Of a stretch of 64,000 bases of DNA, positions 12,190-24,803 are shown one piece after another (within the stretch, counting starts at the first letter, position 1; the number at the start of each line of letters is the position of its first letter). This DNA is from Chlorophyllum brunneum (lineage: Eukaryota; Basidiomycota; Agaricomycetes; Agaricales; Agaricaceae), in NCBI GenBank assembly GCA_963576785.1, contig OY756141.1, forward strand, positions 496,001 to 560,000, read 5' to 3'. The translations under genes and the position numbers were made by a program. The notes under the pieces were generated by a model. It worked only from the letters and a program-made list of their open reading frames with translations, ran no database searches and had not been told where the DNA came from.

Positions 12190-15100
12190 TGTTGTTTATA
12201 ATTATTACTTTTTACCTCCCCTTTTTATAGATTTTGTCCTCGAAATCTTGTCTAAAAATTCCTGAACTGCCTCCTTAGCATTCTCTAATTCTGACTCATC
12301 CCTCCATGTGTCTTCTTCGGAGGTATATCCTTTCCAGTGTACTAGGAGTTGATTTCACCGTCCTCTCTTATAATGTCCTCGGATCTCTTCTACTTTGTAT
12401 TGTTCTTCATCATTGATGATCTCGGACATCGGTGGTGGTGGGGTGTGCTGGCTGTTGAACTCAGGTTTTTGATAGGGGGAGAGGAGTCTGCTGTTGAATA
12501 TGTCATGTATTGCCCATGTTTCAGGTAATTCCAGTTGGTAACTTGTTTTGCCTATTTTTGTTTTTATCCTGAATGGTCCATATCACTTGTGATCCAGCTT
12601 CTTAGTGGGTCTTGTTGTTCTAATGTTACTTGCTTCGAGCCAGACTTGTTCTTCTGGGGTGTATTCATGTTCTGGTTTGTTACTGTTGCATTTCTCCATT
12701 TGCATCTGACTATGTTGTAACATCTTTGTTGCCTCCTATTGCATATTTTGTAACTCCTGTATTTGTTCTGTGATTGCAGAAGCCTTGATACTGCTTGTTA
12801 TATCTCCTTTCCAAGGGTATTGTCCATAAACTACTTCAAATAGCAGATATCCGGTGGCTGTGTGGATTTTGTTATTGTATTGGAATTTTGCTGTGGCTAA
12901 CCATTTTTTCCAGTTGTTTTGCACATGGTTTATTATACTTCTGAGGTATGTCTCAACCTCCTGGTTGATGCACTCCATTTGACCATTGGTTTGTGGGTGG
13001 TATGCTATGGATAAGTTTTGCTGGGTTCCTGTCACTCGGCATAGTTCTGCCATGAATTTTGATGCAAATTGTGGTCCTCTGTCACTGATAATTCTGCGGG
13101 GTATTCCATGTGTTCTCCATATGTCATCTTGATAGATATCTCCTAACTTCTTGGATGTTAAGGTGGTGTTGACTGTGTGCAATCTGATTATTTTGTTGAA
13201 ATGATCAACTATGACAAGTATTGCATCATATCCTTCTGATTCTGGTAGTGGTCCTATCATGTTGATTGATATTTCCTCCCAAGGTTTTGCTGGTGTTGGT
13301 AGTAGATGGAGATGTGTTGTTGGTCTTGTTCTGAGTATTTTGTTTTGTTGGCATGTTTCACACCCTTTGATGTATTGTTTGACATTGTTATGCATCTGAG
13401 GCCACCAATAACTCCCTTTGAGGAGTTCAATCATTCGGTGCTGTCCTGGATGTCCTATGTCTGTTTCATCGTGGTGTTGTCAAAGTATTTCTTGTCATAT
13501 TTGGTTGTTGGGTGTGATGTATATTCTTCCTTTGAACATCAGTACTCCATCTGTTTCCCATGTCTCCTCTAGTCATCTCTCTTTTTCCTTTAACCACTGT
13601 GTTTCTCTTTTTGTTTCCTTTTGTAGTCAGTGTTTCAGATCTTCTTCTCCTGAGATCTCCCAGATTTGTCTGATTATGGTAGTTGTGTTGTTATTAAATA
13701 GGTGGTTGGGTAGTAAGATGATGTTGGTGTTGTCTTGGGTAGTGTCAGTTCTTGTTAGTCTTGATAAGATGTCCACTTTCATGTTGGTTTTTCCGGGTAT
13801 GTGTTTCAGCATGTAGTAGTATTCCTGTAGCTCCATCTGCCACCTTGCTTGTCATCCTGTGAGTTGCTGTGGTTTTTGGAAATATTCCAGGTTCTTGTAA
13901 TTGGTCCATATTTTGAATGGTATATCTGTGTCGAGTAAGTATTGTCTCCAGGTCTTGATTGCTTCTTGAATGGTGAGTAATTCTTTGTCATAGATTTGAT
14001 AGTTTTGTTCTGCCAGTGTCATTGTTCTTGAGTGGAATGCAATTCGGTGCCAATGTTCTTTCTGTTTTTGCAATAGTACTGCTCCTACTCCATATCCTGA
14101 TATGTCCACTTCTACTCTGTATTGCCCCTTGTCTTGTGGCATTACTAGTACCGGTTCACTTGTGATCTTTTCTTTGATTCTTTTGAAGGCTTGCTGTTGT
14201 CGTTCCGTCCATTCCCATTGTGTGTTCTTTTTCTTCAGTTTGTGTAGCAGGGCTGCTATGTTGCTGAAGTCATGAATGAATCATTGGTAGAAGTTTACGA
14301 ATCCTAGGAATTTCTCAACATCTTTTAGGGATTTGGGTATTGGCCATTCTTTCACCACTTTCACCTTCTCTTCCTCCATTTTAACACTGCCTTGTCCTAC
14401 CACAAATCCTAATATAGGTATCTCTTTTGTGTCAAATATGCATTTCAATCTTTTGAAGTACAGTTGGTATTTTGCTACAATATTGAGAAATTATTTTGTC
14501 CTGTCTTCAAGTTCCTGTTGTGTGGTTCCGGAAATGACGAAGTCATCCATATAGTTGACAACTGCTCCTTCATGTACCATTTCTTGAAAGACTATGTTCA
14601 TCATCCTTTGGAATGTTGCTGGCGAGTTACTCATTCCAAAGAACATGACTGTTGGTTTAAATAGTCCATTGTTCATTACAAATGCTGCTTTCCATTCATT
14701 GCCTTCTCTTATCCTCACATTGTTGTATCCCCAGATGATGTCAAGTTTGTTAAAAACTTTTGCATTCTTGAGTTTGTCAATAACTTTGTTTATGAGTGGA
14801 AGTAGTGTTTTGTCTTTGATTATGTGTTCGTTTAGCTTCTTGTAGTCTTGTACCAGTCATTTGGTTCCATCTTTTTTGGGTATGAAGAAGTATAGGGTGG
14901 CATAGGGGGATTGTGATGGTCGAATTCATCCTGAGGTGATATTTTTGTTGAGGAATTTCCACAGTTCTTGTTTCTCTGTTAATGTCATTGGGTAGACCTT
15001 GGACTATAGTACCGGGGGTACGTCTTCTGTCAGGTTTATTTCATGGTCCCATATTGTGTGTTCTGGCAGTTTGTAAAAGTTTTTCTTGTTGAATAGGTGT

Positions 15101-15299
15101 ATATATTGCTGTAGGTATGTTGGTAGGTCTTCTGGGTTTGTTTGATCAGTCTTCTTTTCCTCTATGTTCTTTTACTGTGTGTATTCTTTCATTGAACCAT
15201 ATGTCATTGTGGTGTGTGGTGCAATCCTTTGGACATCTATTGAAACATATTGTGTTGTTCGTCCAGTCGATTTCTGGGTTGTGCTTGACTAGCCAGTTA
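12190..15299 (-). pseudogene. pol: G1-C pol: chromodomain, integrase, RNase H and RT part
   Basis: Read on the minus strand from 15299 down: RT with FFGMSNSPATF and YMDD near 14550; RNase H with EVDISGYGVGAV near 14110; the integrase zinc domain and core in an open stretch 13434-12736 (SYWWPQMHNN, IISDRGPQFAS, YHPQTNGQ); then a decayed chromodomain at about 12420-12230. Stops and frameshifts interrupt RT and RNase H; the integrase frame happens to be open for 232 codons. The 5' part of pol lies beyond the G2 insertion, at 45927 onward. Confidence 0.88.
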
Positions 15300-15657
15300 T
15301 GTTATGTCTGAATCTCGAACCTATGTCAGAGGTTATGACAAGTTTCCAGAAGCAATACCACTCATCCCACCACCATGATCCAATGATGCCATTATTGATT
15401 CCCTACTTTGACTAGCCTGGAAATATACACCATACTTACATGTATGCAATACTAATGGACTCTATTTATGTACCATCGAGAACAACCTCTACAGTGCCTG
15501 GAATAACGGTTGGAAAGTACGACCAACTACTGAAGAAACTATGCAGTACATTCATCCCTACATGTACACTTGCAGTCCAGCACTTGAAGCATTTATCCAC
15601 CAACAAATTGCTGATGGAATCTATTGCATAGAAATGCGACCCAGAGACTTATCACCA

Positions 15658-17954
15658 TGGGAGCGATCTACCAGAGGTCCACTGAGGACACGGGTCTCTT
15701 CCTGATGCACATTATCCAGGGAGCATGGATGAAGAAAAAGAAAATGTTGGTGCTTGCATTCAACGTAGCCCAATTCTTCCCCTCCCTCAACCACAATCTC
15801 CTTATTGAAATTCTACGATGACAAGGATTTCCCCCCCAGGTCACAGTGTTCTTCAACAACTACCTAAAAGAACGCCGCACTACCTACCGGTGGAACAATG
15901 AAATTTCCCCAGAATACGACGCAGTGGTAGGAGTAGGTCAGGGCTCAGCCCTCAGCCCTATTCTCTCCGCTTTATTCCTCGCCCCCCTCTTACACATCTT
16001 TGACACCCATATAGAGGAACACTGCGACAAGTGGGACTTTGATGTCCTGTCATTCGTCAATGACGGCACTTTAATCGTGCAATCCCCATCTCTGGAGAAG
16101 AACATGGAAATCCTGCAGCACATTTACCGTGAAATGGAGTGGCTCATGAACGAATTTGGCCTGGAAATTGAACACGGCAAGTCCGAGATCTTTCATTTCA
16201 CGCGTGCAAGACAGAACTCGAATCCCTCAATTGATTTGGGATCCCCGCCGTTCACGGGTTGCAACCCCCTCAAACCGAAGACCCATTGGCAGTACCTCGG
16301 CTTTTACTTCGACCGGACATTAACCTTCAAAGAACACGTTCGATTTTATTCCGCCAAGGCGATTTCCACCATCAAGGCGATGAAAATGCTGGGAAACTCC
16401 ATCAGGGGTCTATCCCCCAGCAACAAGAGACTACTCTACCGTTCGTGTGTCATACCAGTTGCAACATACGGATTCCGACTATGGTTTCACGATCAATCCC
16501 GTACCAAGGGAACTTGTGAGATCCTTAACAAAATGCAATGAAGGGCGGCACTCTGGATTACTGGAGCCTTCCGTACCTCTCCCACCGGTAGTGTAGAGTC
16601 CCTCACGGGGCTCATGCCCATCAAACTACATCTCCAAAAGTTGGCCGAACGACAATCGTCGAGGCTTCATACGTTGGACAATGAACACGCATTGGCAAGA
16701 TTGACGAAAGAGTATCATTCTTCCCCCCACCGACTTCACATCAAGAACTTCACGGAGGTTCAGAAGAAGAAGACACTTGGAGCTGTGATGGACTTTTTGT
16801 GCCCCACCCCCGAGACTCGGTATATAGAACATTTCAATTCCATTTCTAAATCTCTCTGGCCCGGACATAGGTTACTTGACCATTTCTCTACTAATGTATC
16901 TTTTATAGGATTCAACCAGAACAACCCTCACCTCTCAAAGACGCTTTGGGACGATGTAACGATGAATGTGACGATGGACGCTAAATCCATCACGATCGGT
17001 ACGGACGGCTCGGTCCACCCCAATCCCAATCCACTTGCCAGCCAGTTTACAGCGGCAGCCACCATTCAACATCTTGACGGCAGGAGCTCTATTATGAAGA
17101 GGCTCAGAGGAACCACGTTGACAGACACGGAACTGGTAGCACAGTACTTAGGTATTACCAAGGTGCTCGCTACTGCTGATTATGACCAGGTTGAACACAT
17201 TCATGTGTTTACGGATTCCATCGTGGCCTCCCGGCTCCTACTCAACTGTTCGCCACACTCCTGCTAGCGACAGTCTATCCTCACATCGAAGGCGCTCCTG
17301 GCTTGGTTCAGCAAATCAGACCAACACCGCCTTTCGTTTTATCACACGCCGTTGAAATGCAAGTATGGGATACAAAAAGCCACGCACAACTGGATCCAGA
17401 TGGTCGCCTGGCCTAACCGGGGTCGAAACCATCAAGTACCAAACTCGATCGACTACCTATGCAAGAAGTCCACCGAATGCACCATTCACACATGGCAAGC
17501 CATGTTCGGGTTCAAAACTTACAGCGGTAGCTCCTTCCTCCACCTCCCAGTGTGAGCGAATGGAGCCTCCGCCTTACCGTTGCACATCAAGTCCGGTCCA
17601 TGGATACGAGAATGCGGATACCAGCCCCAGCTCTTCGCAAGAGCTTGTCGCACCATACTATGCCACACCCCGATTGGAGAATATCGACTACAATTCTTTT
17701 CTAACGAGGATCTTTCGTGCCACCACTGCAACAGTCAAATGGTGCAAACGTGGTCACACATCCTGTATCATTGTAACAACTTCGATCACCACTTTGGCGT
17801 TGACACGATCAAGACCTTCGTTAACTTCTTGCATCGCAATCCCTCTATGTTCAGCTTCCCCCCGGAACCTGACCGCCCTCGTATCCGTGCCGGTTCTATC
17901 CCACCGTTACATCGTCATCAAGTCCAAAGGAGGTTTGGGTCTGCATCTGTGTAG
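15658..17954 (+). pseudogene. L1 ORF2 remnant: RT and RNase H
   Basis: Starts inside RT at the block matching GAICQRSTEDTGLF of L3. RT motifs GQGSALSPILSALF and SFVNDG are visible near 15940 and 16050; the usual FVDDG catalytic pair reads FVNDG here, a G-to-A change. The RNase H domain with GTDGSVHPNPN is near 17000, followed by a Cys/His cluster CHHCNSQMVQTWSHILYHC near 17720. Stops at 15820, 16539 and 17265 and frame shifts make it non-functional. Confidence 0.9.
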
Positions 17955-18387
17955 GATCCTTTTCTTTTCTCTTTTTTCTTTTGCTTTCCCGGTTATGGAT
18001 TTCCAATTCATTTCTCTATCTCCCCTTTCCTCACTCGTCTACTATTTTATATAGTTTTCATTCAACTTCCATCTCTCCCATGGTGCCCGGGTAAATACCC
18101 GCCCACACGCTATGTACCGTTTGATGTTCCCCCTTGTGATTGCGAGTAGATAGTTTCTTTTCTATCGATTCTCTCTCTCACTCTCTCTCTTTCTGAATTC
18201 CTTTCTTTCCCCTTTCCGCTGAACATTGTAGGTACCAAACATCTCTCTAGTATACGCGCTAGATGTCAATGAGTCTCATGGGGTTAGTTTACTTGTAGTT
18301 TACTTTCCCTTCTCCAAACATTCTGTACATTTTACCTTTGTATGTATGTACATGTGGACTGTGTTCGAGCACCGCTATATAAATTGT

Positions 18388-18420
<33 letters not shown>
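15658..18420 (+). mobile_element. L1: 5'-truncated Tad/I-like LINE in the G2 5' LTR
   Basis: 2.76 kb LINE with a poly(A) tail at about 18394-18420. It is flanked by the 14 bp duplication GAGACTTATCACCA at 15644-15657 and 18421-18434; the uninterrupted site is seen in the G2 3' LTR near 45130. Only the RT, RNase H and 3' UTR portions were copied, the usual outcome of incomplete target-primed reverse transcription. Confidence 0.95.
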
Positions 18421-18422
<2 letters not shown>

Positions 18423-18903
18423 GACTTATCACCAGATAATGAACCCACTGTACCTAGTAGTGACAGCGACAATTCTCCCCATCCACTATTGTGATCTACT
18501 TGAGCCTTTGTTGAGTCACCTGAGTCCTATCTCTCCAAAGAACCAATCACATCTATGTTATCCCTATCATCTGACTCTGATCATCCTATGGATGCAGTTC
18601 TTCCATCACCACTGTCGTCATTATTGCCTTCTACCATTTTGTCCTGGATGTCTTGTGACTGCAGCTGTTCCAATGAATCCCTATCATTGTCATCTGAGAT
18701 CTCTGAGGATGAGTAAGCACTCATCCATTTCATCGTCATCAGTTTCACTTTGCTCTATGTTTAGCTGTTTCATCTTTATCAGTTTTACATTTATCTTTAG
18801 TAATGTTTCACCTTAAGTTTCATATCTATCAGTTTCACATTATGAAATATGTTTCAGTCTTGTTATCTATACTCCATAGTATTTATAGAAAAGAAGTAGT
18901 TGG

Positions 18904-18950
18904 TATAAATAGCCAACTGTATTAGGAAGTCAAAGCTTAAGCTTTGATCT
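18904..18950 (+). promoter_or_regulatory. G2 LTR TATA box and predicted self-primer
   Basis: TATAAATA at 18904-18911 and, 35 bases after its first T, AAGCTTTGATCT at 18939-18950, the exact reverse complement of the bases just after the LTR (19215-19226). The spacing fits a transcript starting at or near AAGCTTTGATCT. The 3' LTR has the same pair at 45613-45620 and 45648-45659. Confidence 0.7.
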
Positions 18951-19212
18951 TCTACAGGGATAGCCTTCTTGATCACCCAAGAAGAGTTTCCATTGACAGT
19001 TGCTGTCAATCAATAGAAGATTGCTTAACTGCTTATTCTCTATTTGCTTTCATTACTCAGAGCTACGAGATAAATGGGATTCCCATTTCTTGGTTGAGTA
19101 ATGACAGTTTGATAATGTTTGCTTATCCAGTTACTTGGCTGAGATAAGTATTAAGGCCATACTCTAGAGATCACATCCTCTTTGATTGCCCTTAGTAGCC
19201 GAATCTGTAATA

Positions 19213-19693
19213 ATAGATCAAAGCTTCCACTGAGTCATTTTGGCATAGGGAACAAGAACCCCAGTGTTATCAGTGTTATCTGTATTATTGCCATTGTCAC
19301 TGAACAAGGATAACATCTTCCTGCATCATTGCCATTGTCACTGTTACAGAAAGCCGAGAAGAGTTGTACACAGTGCCTAACTGCCACATAGGAGCATAAC
19401 TTGCTATCAGTCACATAGGACCCACACTGTGCTTGCCAGTACCTGGAGTACCCCTCAAGTTAGTAGGGCTAAACACAAAGACCTGCTCATAGAATGTACG
19501 CTATCGACTGACTTTGTGGTTTCATCCTCGAGAAAAAGAGAAACTTGCCTGCCACACATCCCACCTCTGGATTCCCGTTGAGAAGTACTCCAGTTGAAAG
19601 AAGACCCAGAAGAAACAGAAGGTCACAACCACTAGGCTATGGAGAAGCCATCCATAGAGAAGCTAAACCGAGTGGCTGCCATCTAGTCAGCCA
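19213..19693 (+). other. G2 untranslated leader, part before L2
   Basis: No open frame of note. It holds a repeated block ATTGCCATTGTCACTG at 19287-19302 and 19328-19343. The leader resumes after L2 at 24423 and runs to the gag start. Confidence 0.6.
19215..19226 (+). promoter_or_regulatory. G2 primer-binding site (self-priming type)
   Basis: AGATCAAAGCTT lies two bases after the 5' LTR end and is complementary over 12 of 12 bases to a stretch of the LTR 35 bases downstream of its TATA box. Confidence 0.65.
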
Positions 19694-19788
19694 GACAATA
19701 CTAGCCATCCCTTCTTTGACTTGTACCACTACCATCGATTTCACAAAAGTCGATTACACGGTATTAGTCTATAGCACTAGGATACACA

Positions 19789-21855
19789 ATGCCTGTGTTA
19801 CGTTCAAATCTCTCTCCTAGAGAGCCCACACCCGATGGCGAGGGGGAAATCTTCAGGAACACAACACATGTTCCACTCCCTTCCATCTTTGCGGCCCCTC
19901 TGGCTCTACCACCTCCCGGTGTCCTGTTCCCTAGGATGCCAACTATGACTAGGCCGTTTGTACCTATGGACCAGGCCTACAGCGACACTATTCCCCCGCC
20001 GGTCCAAAGCAGTAGGCCGACCACACCTAATTTGGTCACTTCAAACCCCCTCCAGGGTGAAGGTGACTGCACCATCCACCGTGTCTCCAAACGGACGAGA
20101 ATCAGCGGAGACCAATACTACTCGGGAGAGAGCTAGGCTGAACAAGTTGAAGAAGAGCTCAGTTCCAAGAAGAAAGTCCAAGTTGAAGAGGACGAAGACG
20201 AAACCCAGGAGGACCAGAAAGAAGGTCCTGAAGAATTCTACGAGGATGCTGTGAAAGAGGTTGGTAAGATCTCAGAGTGGGTGAAAGCCTGCAGCACCTA
20301 CAACATGAGTGGCGATGAAGGGCTGGCATTCGGGCTAGCTTTCACGGAATTGACAGAGACCTTGAGTAAGGCGGGATGGCTTAAGGTGGTGGTCAATGAG
20401 AGGAAAGGCGATCTCCAAGGATGGTTGGGGAAAAACTTTGGTAAGTGCACCACTGTTCATGCTGAGGAAACCCCACAGCTCAACGTTGCACACCCCTCCC
20501 GCGTGGCCTCCAAAGGCCCCTCGCACAAACCTGACAATGTCCACATGGAGGTCATCGAACACATTGTCACTCCGGGCATCACCGGTGGCAATGATGTCAC
20601 TCATTCGGGTATCTCTGATGATGATGTTCAAATGATCTCCGAAGCAGAGTTCAAGACTGTGGCTCACGGGAAAAAGAAGCAAGCCAGGAAGCCGAGGACT
20701 CCGGCTCCAAGAACCCCGGGGCCGACCACCGCGCCTACCAAGGCCACCCCCACCGCTGTGCCTGAAAAGGCCGTCAAAACTCCGACTCCTGCACCCAACG
20801 GTAAGGGAACCAAAGTCAACTCCCAGGAAGGAGCGAAATCCTCCTACGCTACAATGGCAGCTAAAAAGGCCCCCTCCAATGCCACCTCCTCCACCAACGC
20901 TCGACTACTGCTGCTGAACATCTATAACGACAGCCATAACACTGCACTCCACTTCCTCGAGGAGCGACTCTTCGACCTCCCACCCTTTCTTCTTATGGGA
21001 GGAGACATCAACATCAGATCGGAGTTCTGGGACTCTTCAACGGATCAACATCCAGCGAGTGCAGACCGACTCCTTATGGTCACCAAAGCCCTCAATCTTG
21101 TGAGGACAACTCTGTTTGAGGCCAAACTGACTCGATATGCCTCGGACCCCAACTTACCAGACACGGTCATCGACCTAATCTTTGTTTCAGGAATGCTGCC
21201 ACACATTCCCTCCCACGCTATCCAGGACAGGGATCGGTACAACTCAGACCATGCCCCCCTGCTAATCAAGCTACCTATTCTGCAGATGGATGTCGTCTTC
21301 GAAAGATTGACCATCCCCAAAGACTCAGAAGAGGAAACCAAGTTCCTGATGGATATTGTTGAAGGAATCAAGAACAAGAACTGGCCGATGAACGACACGG
21401 ACAAGCTGGAGAGAGCTGTTGCCAAATTGGGAGTTCTATTTGACAGATCCTGGACCCAGAATGCGAAGACGACCAAGATCACCACTAGATCCAAGACCTG
21501 GTGGAACAAGGAGTGCTCAACCGCACTCGCTACGCATCGTGCGGACCAAAAAAACAAGCACAAGTGGAACGCTTTTTGCAAGACCACGAGGAAGACAAAA
21601 AGAGCTTACTTCGATAAGAAGATACAAGAAATCTCTGTCGACCGAAAACACCTGTGGGATCTCATGCCTTGGGTCAAAGACCGCGCACTTCCAGCCACGG
21701 AAGCCATGCGCCACAACGGCCGACCATGTCTCACACTAGACAATCTGTGGACGGCTCTTGACTCCCACTACAACGCTGCTTGCGATAGACCAATGAATGC
21801 GGCGGTTCTAGACGAACTCCCCCCCCGAACGGAACAGAGAATAGGACTTGGGTAG
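19789..21855 (+). pseudogene. L2 ORF1-endonuclease fusion created by deletion
   Basis: The ORF1 start MPVLRSNLSPREPTPDG is at 19789; that frame ends at 20136 and the ORF1 body continues in another frame from about 20140. The open frame 20251-21855 (534 codons) then joins the Pro/Ala/Lys-rich ORF1 middle directly to the later part of the endonuclease: LLLLNIYNDSHNT, GGDINIRSEFWD and the SDHAPL catalytic motif. The join at about 20903 is the internal deletion; it skips the CCHC knuckles and the N-terminal endonuclease motif with QEPPW. The fusion is a deletion product and not a natural domain arrangement. Confidence 0.88.
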
Positions 21856-21872
21856 ACTTCTCTCTCCTGGAG

Positions 21873-23943
21873 ATGATGGAGTCGCTCAAGGATACCTCGA
21901 ATTCTTCCTCCCCCGGTCCCGACCATATTTCCTGGTCCCATCTCAAACAGATCGTTGCTGATGAAACTTGCACCGGTCTGTTCCTCAACATCGGTAGTGC
22001 GTGTTTGAACATCGGACACTGGCCTACCTACTTCAAAAAGTCAACGTCGGTGATTATTCTGAAACCCAATAAACCCGACTACTCCACTCCGAAGGTGTTC
22101 CAACCGATTGTCCTCCTCAACATGTTCGGCAAGCTAATAGAGAAAATGCTTGCTAAATGACTCCAATTCGAGGCTGTTAAATTCAAGGTCCTCCATCCAC
22201 ACCAATTGGGAGCGATCCGCCAAAGGTCCACTGAGGACACGGGTCTCTTCCTGACGCACATTATCCGGGGAGCTTGGACGAAGAAGAAGAAGACGTCGGT
22301 GCTCGCATTCGATGTGGCCCAATTCTTCCCCTCCCTCAATCACGATCTCCTTATCGAAATTCTACAATGACAAGGATTTCTCCCCCAGGTTGCCGCGTTC
22401 TTCAACAACTACCTTAAAGAACGCCGCACCACCTACCGGTGGAACAATGAAACTTCCCTGGAATATGATGCAGCGGTAGGAGTAGGTCAGGGCTCAGCAC
22501 TTAGCCCTATTCTCTCCGCTCTATTCCTCGCCCCCCTCTTACACGTCTTCGACATCTGTATGGAGGAACACCGCGACAAGTGGGACTTCAATGTCCTATT
22601 GTTCGTCGATGATGGCACTCTAGTCGCGCAATCCCCATCTCTGGAAAAGAATGTGGAAATCCTTCAACACATGTACTGCGAAATGGAGTGACTCATGAAT
22701 GAATTCGGCCTGGAAATTGAACACGGCAAGTCCGAGATCTTTCATTTCACACATGCAAGACAGGACTCAAATCCCTCGATCAACTTGGGATCCCCACTGT
22801 TCACGGGTCATAACCTCCTCAAACCGAAGACCCACTGGAGGTACCTCGGCTTTTACTTCGATTGGACGTTGACCTTTAAAGAACACATGCGATTCTACTC
22901 CACCAAAGCGATCTCTATGATCAAGGCAATGAAGATGCTAGGGAACTCCGTCAGGGGCTTGTCCCCCAGCAACAAGAGGCTGTTGTACCGTTCATGTGTC
23001 GTCCCGGTTGCAACATATGGATATTGACTCTGGTTTCACGATCGATCCCGCACCAAGGGAACCTCAACAAAATGCAAAGAAGGGCGGCGCTCTGGATCAC
23101 CGGGGCCTTCCGGACTTCTCCTACTGGCGGCATAGAGTCCCTCGCGGGGCTCATGCCCATCAAACTTCATCTCCGAAAGTTGGCCGAATGACAATCATCG
23201 AGGCTTCATACATTGGATGATGAACACACTTTAGCAAGATTGACGAAGGAATTCCACTCTTCCCCACACTGACTTCACATCAAGAACTTCACGGAGGTTC
23301 AGAAGAAGAAGACATTAGGAGCTGTGATGGACTTTTCGCATCGAAATGCAAGTACGGGATACAAAAAGCCACTCACGACTGGATCCAAACAGTCGCCTGG
23401 CCTAACTGGGATTGTAACCACCAAGTACCAAACTCGATCAACTACCTATGTAAGAAGTCCGCTGAACGTGCCATTCACACATGGCAAGCCATGTTCAGGT
23501 TCAAGACTTACAGTGGTAGCTCCTTCCTCAACCTCCGGGTGCGAGCAAATGGGGCCTCCGCCTTACCGTCGCACATCAAGTCCGGACCTTGGATACAAGA
23601 ATGCGGATACCAGCCCCAGCTCTTCGCAAGAGCTTGTTGTGCCATCTTATGCCACACCCCGATTGGAGAATATCGACTACAATTCTTTCCTAATGAGGAC
23701 CTTTCGTACCACCACTGCAACAGTCAAATGGTGCAAACGTGGTCACACATCCTGTATCATTGTAACAACTTCGATCACCACTTTGGCGTTGACACGATCA
23801 AGACCTTCGTTAACTTCTTGCATCGCAATCCCTCTATGTTCAGCTTCCCCCCGGAACCTGACCGCCCTCGTATCCGTGCCGGTTCTATCCCACCGTTACA
23901 TCGTCATCAAGTCCAAAGGAGGTTTGGGTCTGCACCTGTGTAG
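21873..23943 (+). pseudogene. L2 ORF2 remnant: RT and C-terminal domain
   Basis: The RT start SPGPDHISWSHLKQ is near 21910. A TGA at 22158-22160 replaces an arginine codon after IEKMLAK, exactly as in L3. RT motifs GQGSALSPILSALF and FVDDGTL are near 22480 and 22600. A deletion near 23335 removes most of RNase H and joins RT to the C-terminal region with the CHHCNSQMVQTWSHIL cluster near 23710. The endonuclease and RT frames are offset by the same amount as in L3. Confidence 0.88.
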
Positions 23944-24803
23944 GATCCTTTTCTTTTCTCTTTTTTCTTTTGCTTTCCTGGTTATGGATTTCCAATTCAT
24001 TTCTCTATCTCCCCTTTCCTCACTCATCTACTATTTTATATAGTTTTCATTCAACTTCCATCTCTCCCATGGTGCCCGGGTAAATACCCGCCCACACGCT
24101 ATGTACCGTTTGATGTTCCCCCTTGTGATTGCGAGTAGATAGTTTCTTTTCTATCGATTTCTCTCTCTCACTCTCTCTCTTTCCGAATTCCTTTTCTTCT
24201 CTCTCTTCGCTGAACATCATAGGTACCAAACATCTCTCTAGTGTACGCGCTAGATGACATCGAGTCTCGTGGGGTTAGTTTACTTGTAGTTTACCTTCCC
24301 TTCTCCGAACATTCTGTATGTTCTGCCTTTGTATGTATGTACATGCGGACTGTGTTCGAGCACCGCTATATAAATTGTTGATATAAAAAAAAAAAAAAAA
24401 AAAAAAAAAAGACAATACTAGCAACTGTGAAAATACATCATGCCTTGTTGCTGTTATGCCAGTAACAGATTCCCTCGAAAAGTGAGAACATTCAGTAGAA
24501 GATGCCCTCAAAACCTGTTGTGTATTCCCAGAAAGTACAGAAAGAAGTCGCAAATAATTGTTGGTGAGATAAAGGCACAACTCAGTCAAGATTGAACAAG
24601 TCCAATGTTACGCAAAGCAAAAGGAGACTACTCCACCTGCACCTCTGGTCTACAGGACTAGATCGCAATCCAAGGCTGTAGAGCCTTACAGTATTGAGCC
24701 TACTCAACAAACCTCCTGGTGAAACCCAGAACCAGTTCAATATTCCCCATCAGCCTCTATCCAATGGTCCATCTCAACTACTTCCCAACCCCTTGAATGA
24801 CCC

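Larger units (their letters stand above)
15300..19212 (+). repeat. 5' LTR of G2, interrupted by LINE L1
   Basis: Made of 15300-15657 and 18435-19212, about 1136 bp without the insertion. It aligns along its length with the 3' LTR at 44786-45926. The TATAAATA box is at 18904-18911. Confidence 0.9.
19706..24410 (+). mobile_element. L2: LINE with full 5' end but large internal deletion
   Basis: Flanked by the duplication GACAATACTAGC at 19694-19705 and 24411-24422, with a poly(A) tail at about 24386-24410. Its 5' end, ATCCCTTCTTTGACT, matches the 5' end of L3, so the front is complete. Compared with L3 about 1.5 kb is missing near 20903, removing the zinc-knuckle half of ORF1 and the first part of the endonuclease. 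Further losses occur in RT to RNase H near 23335. Confidence 0.93.
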
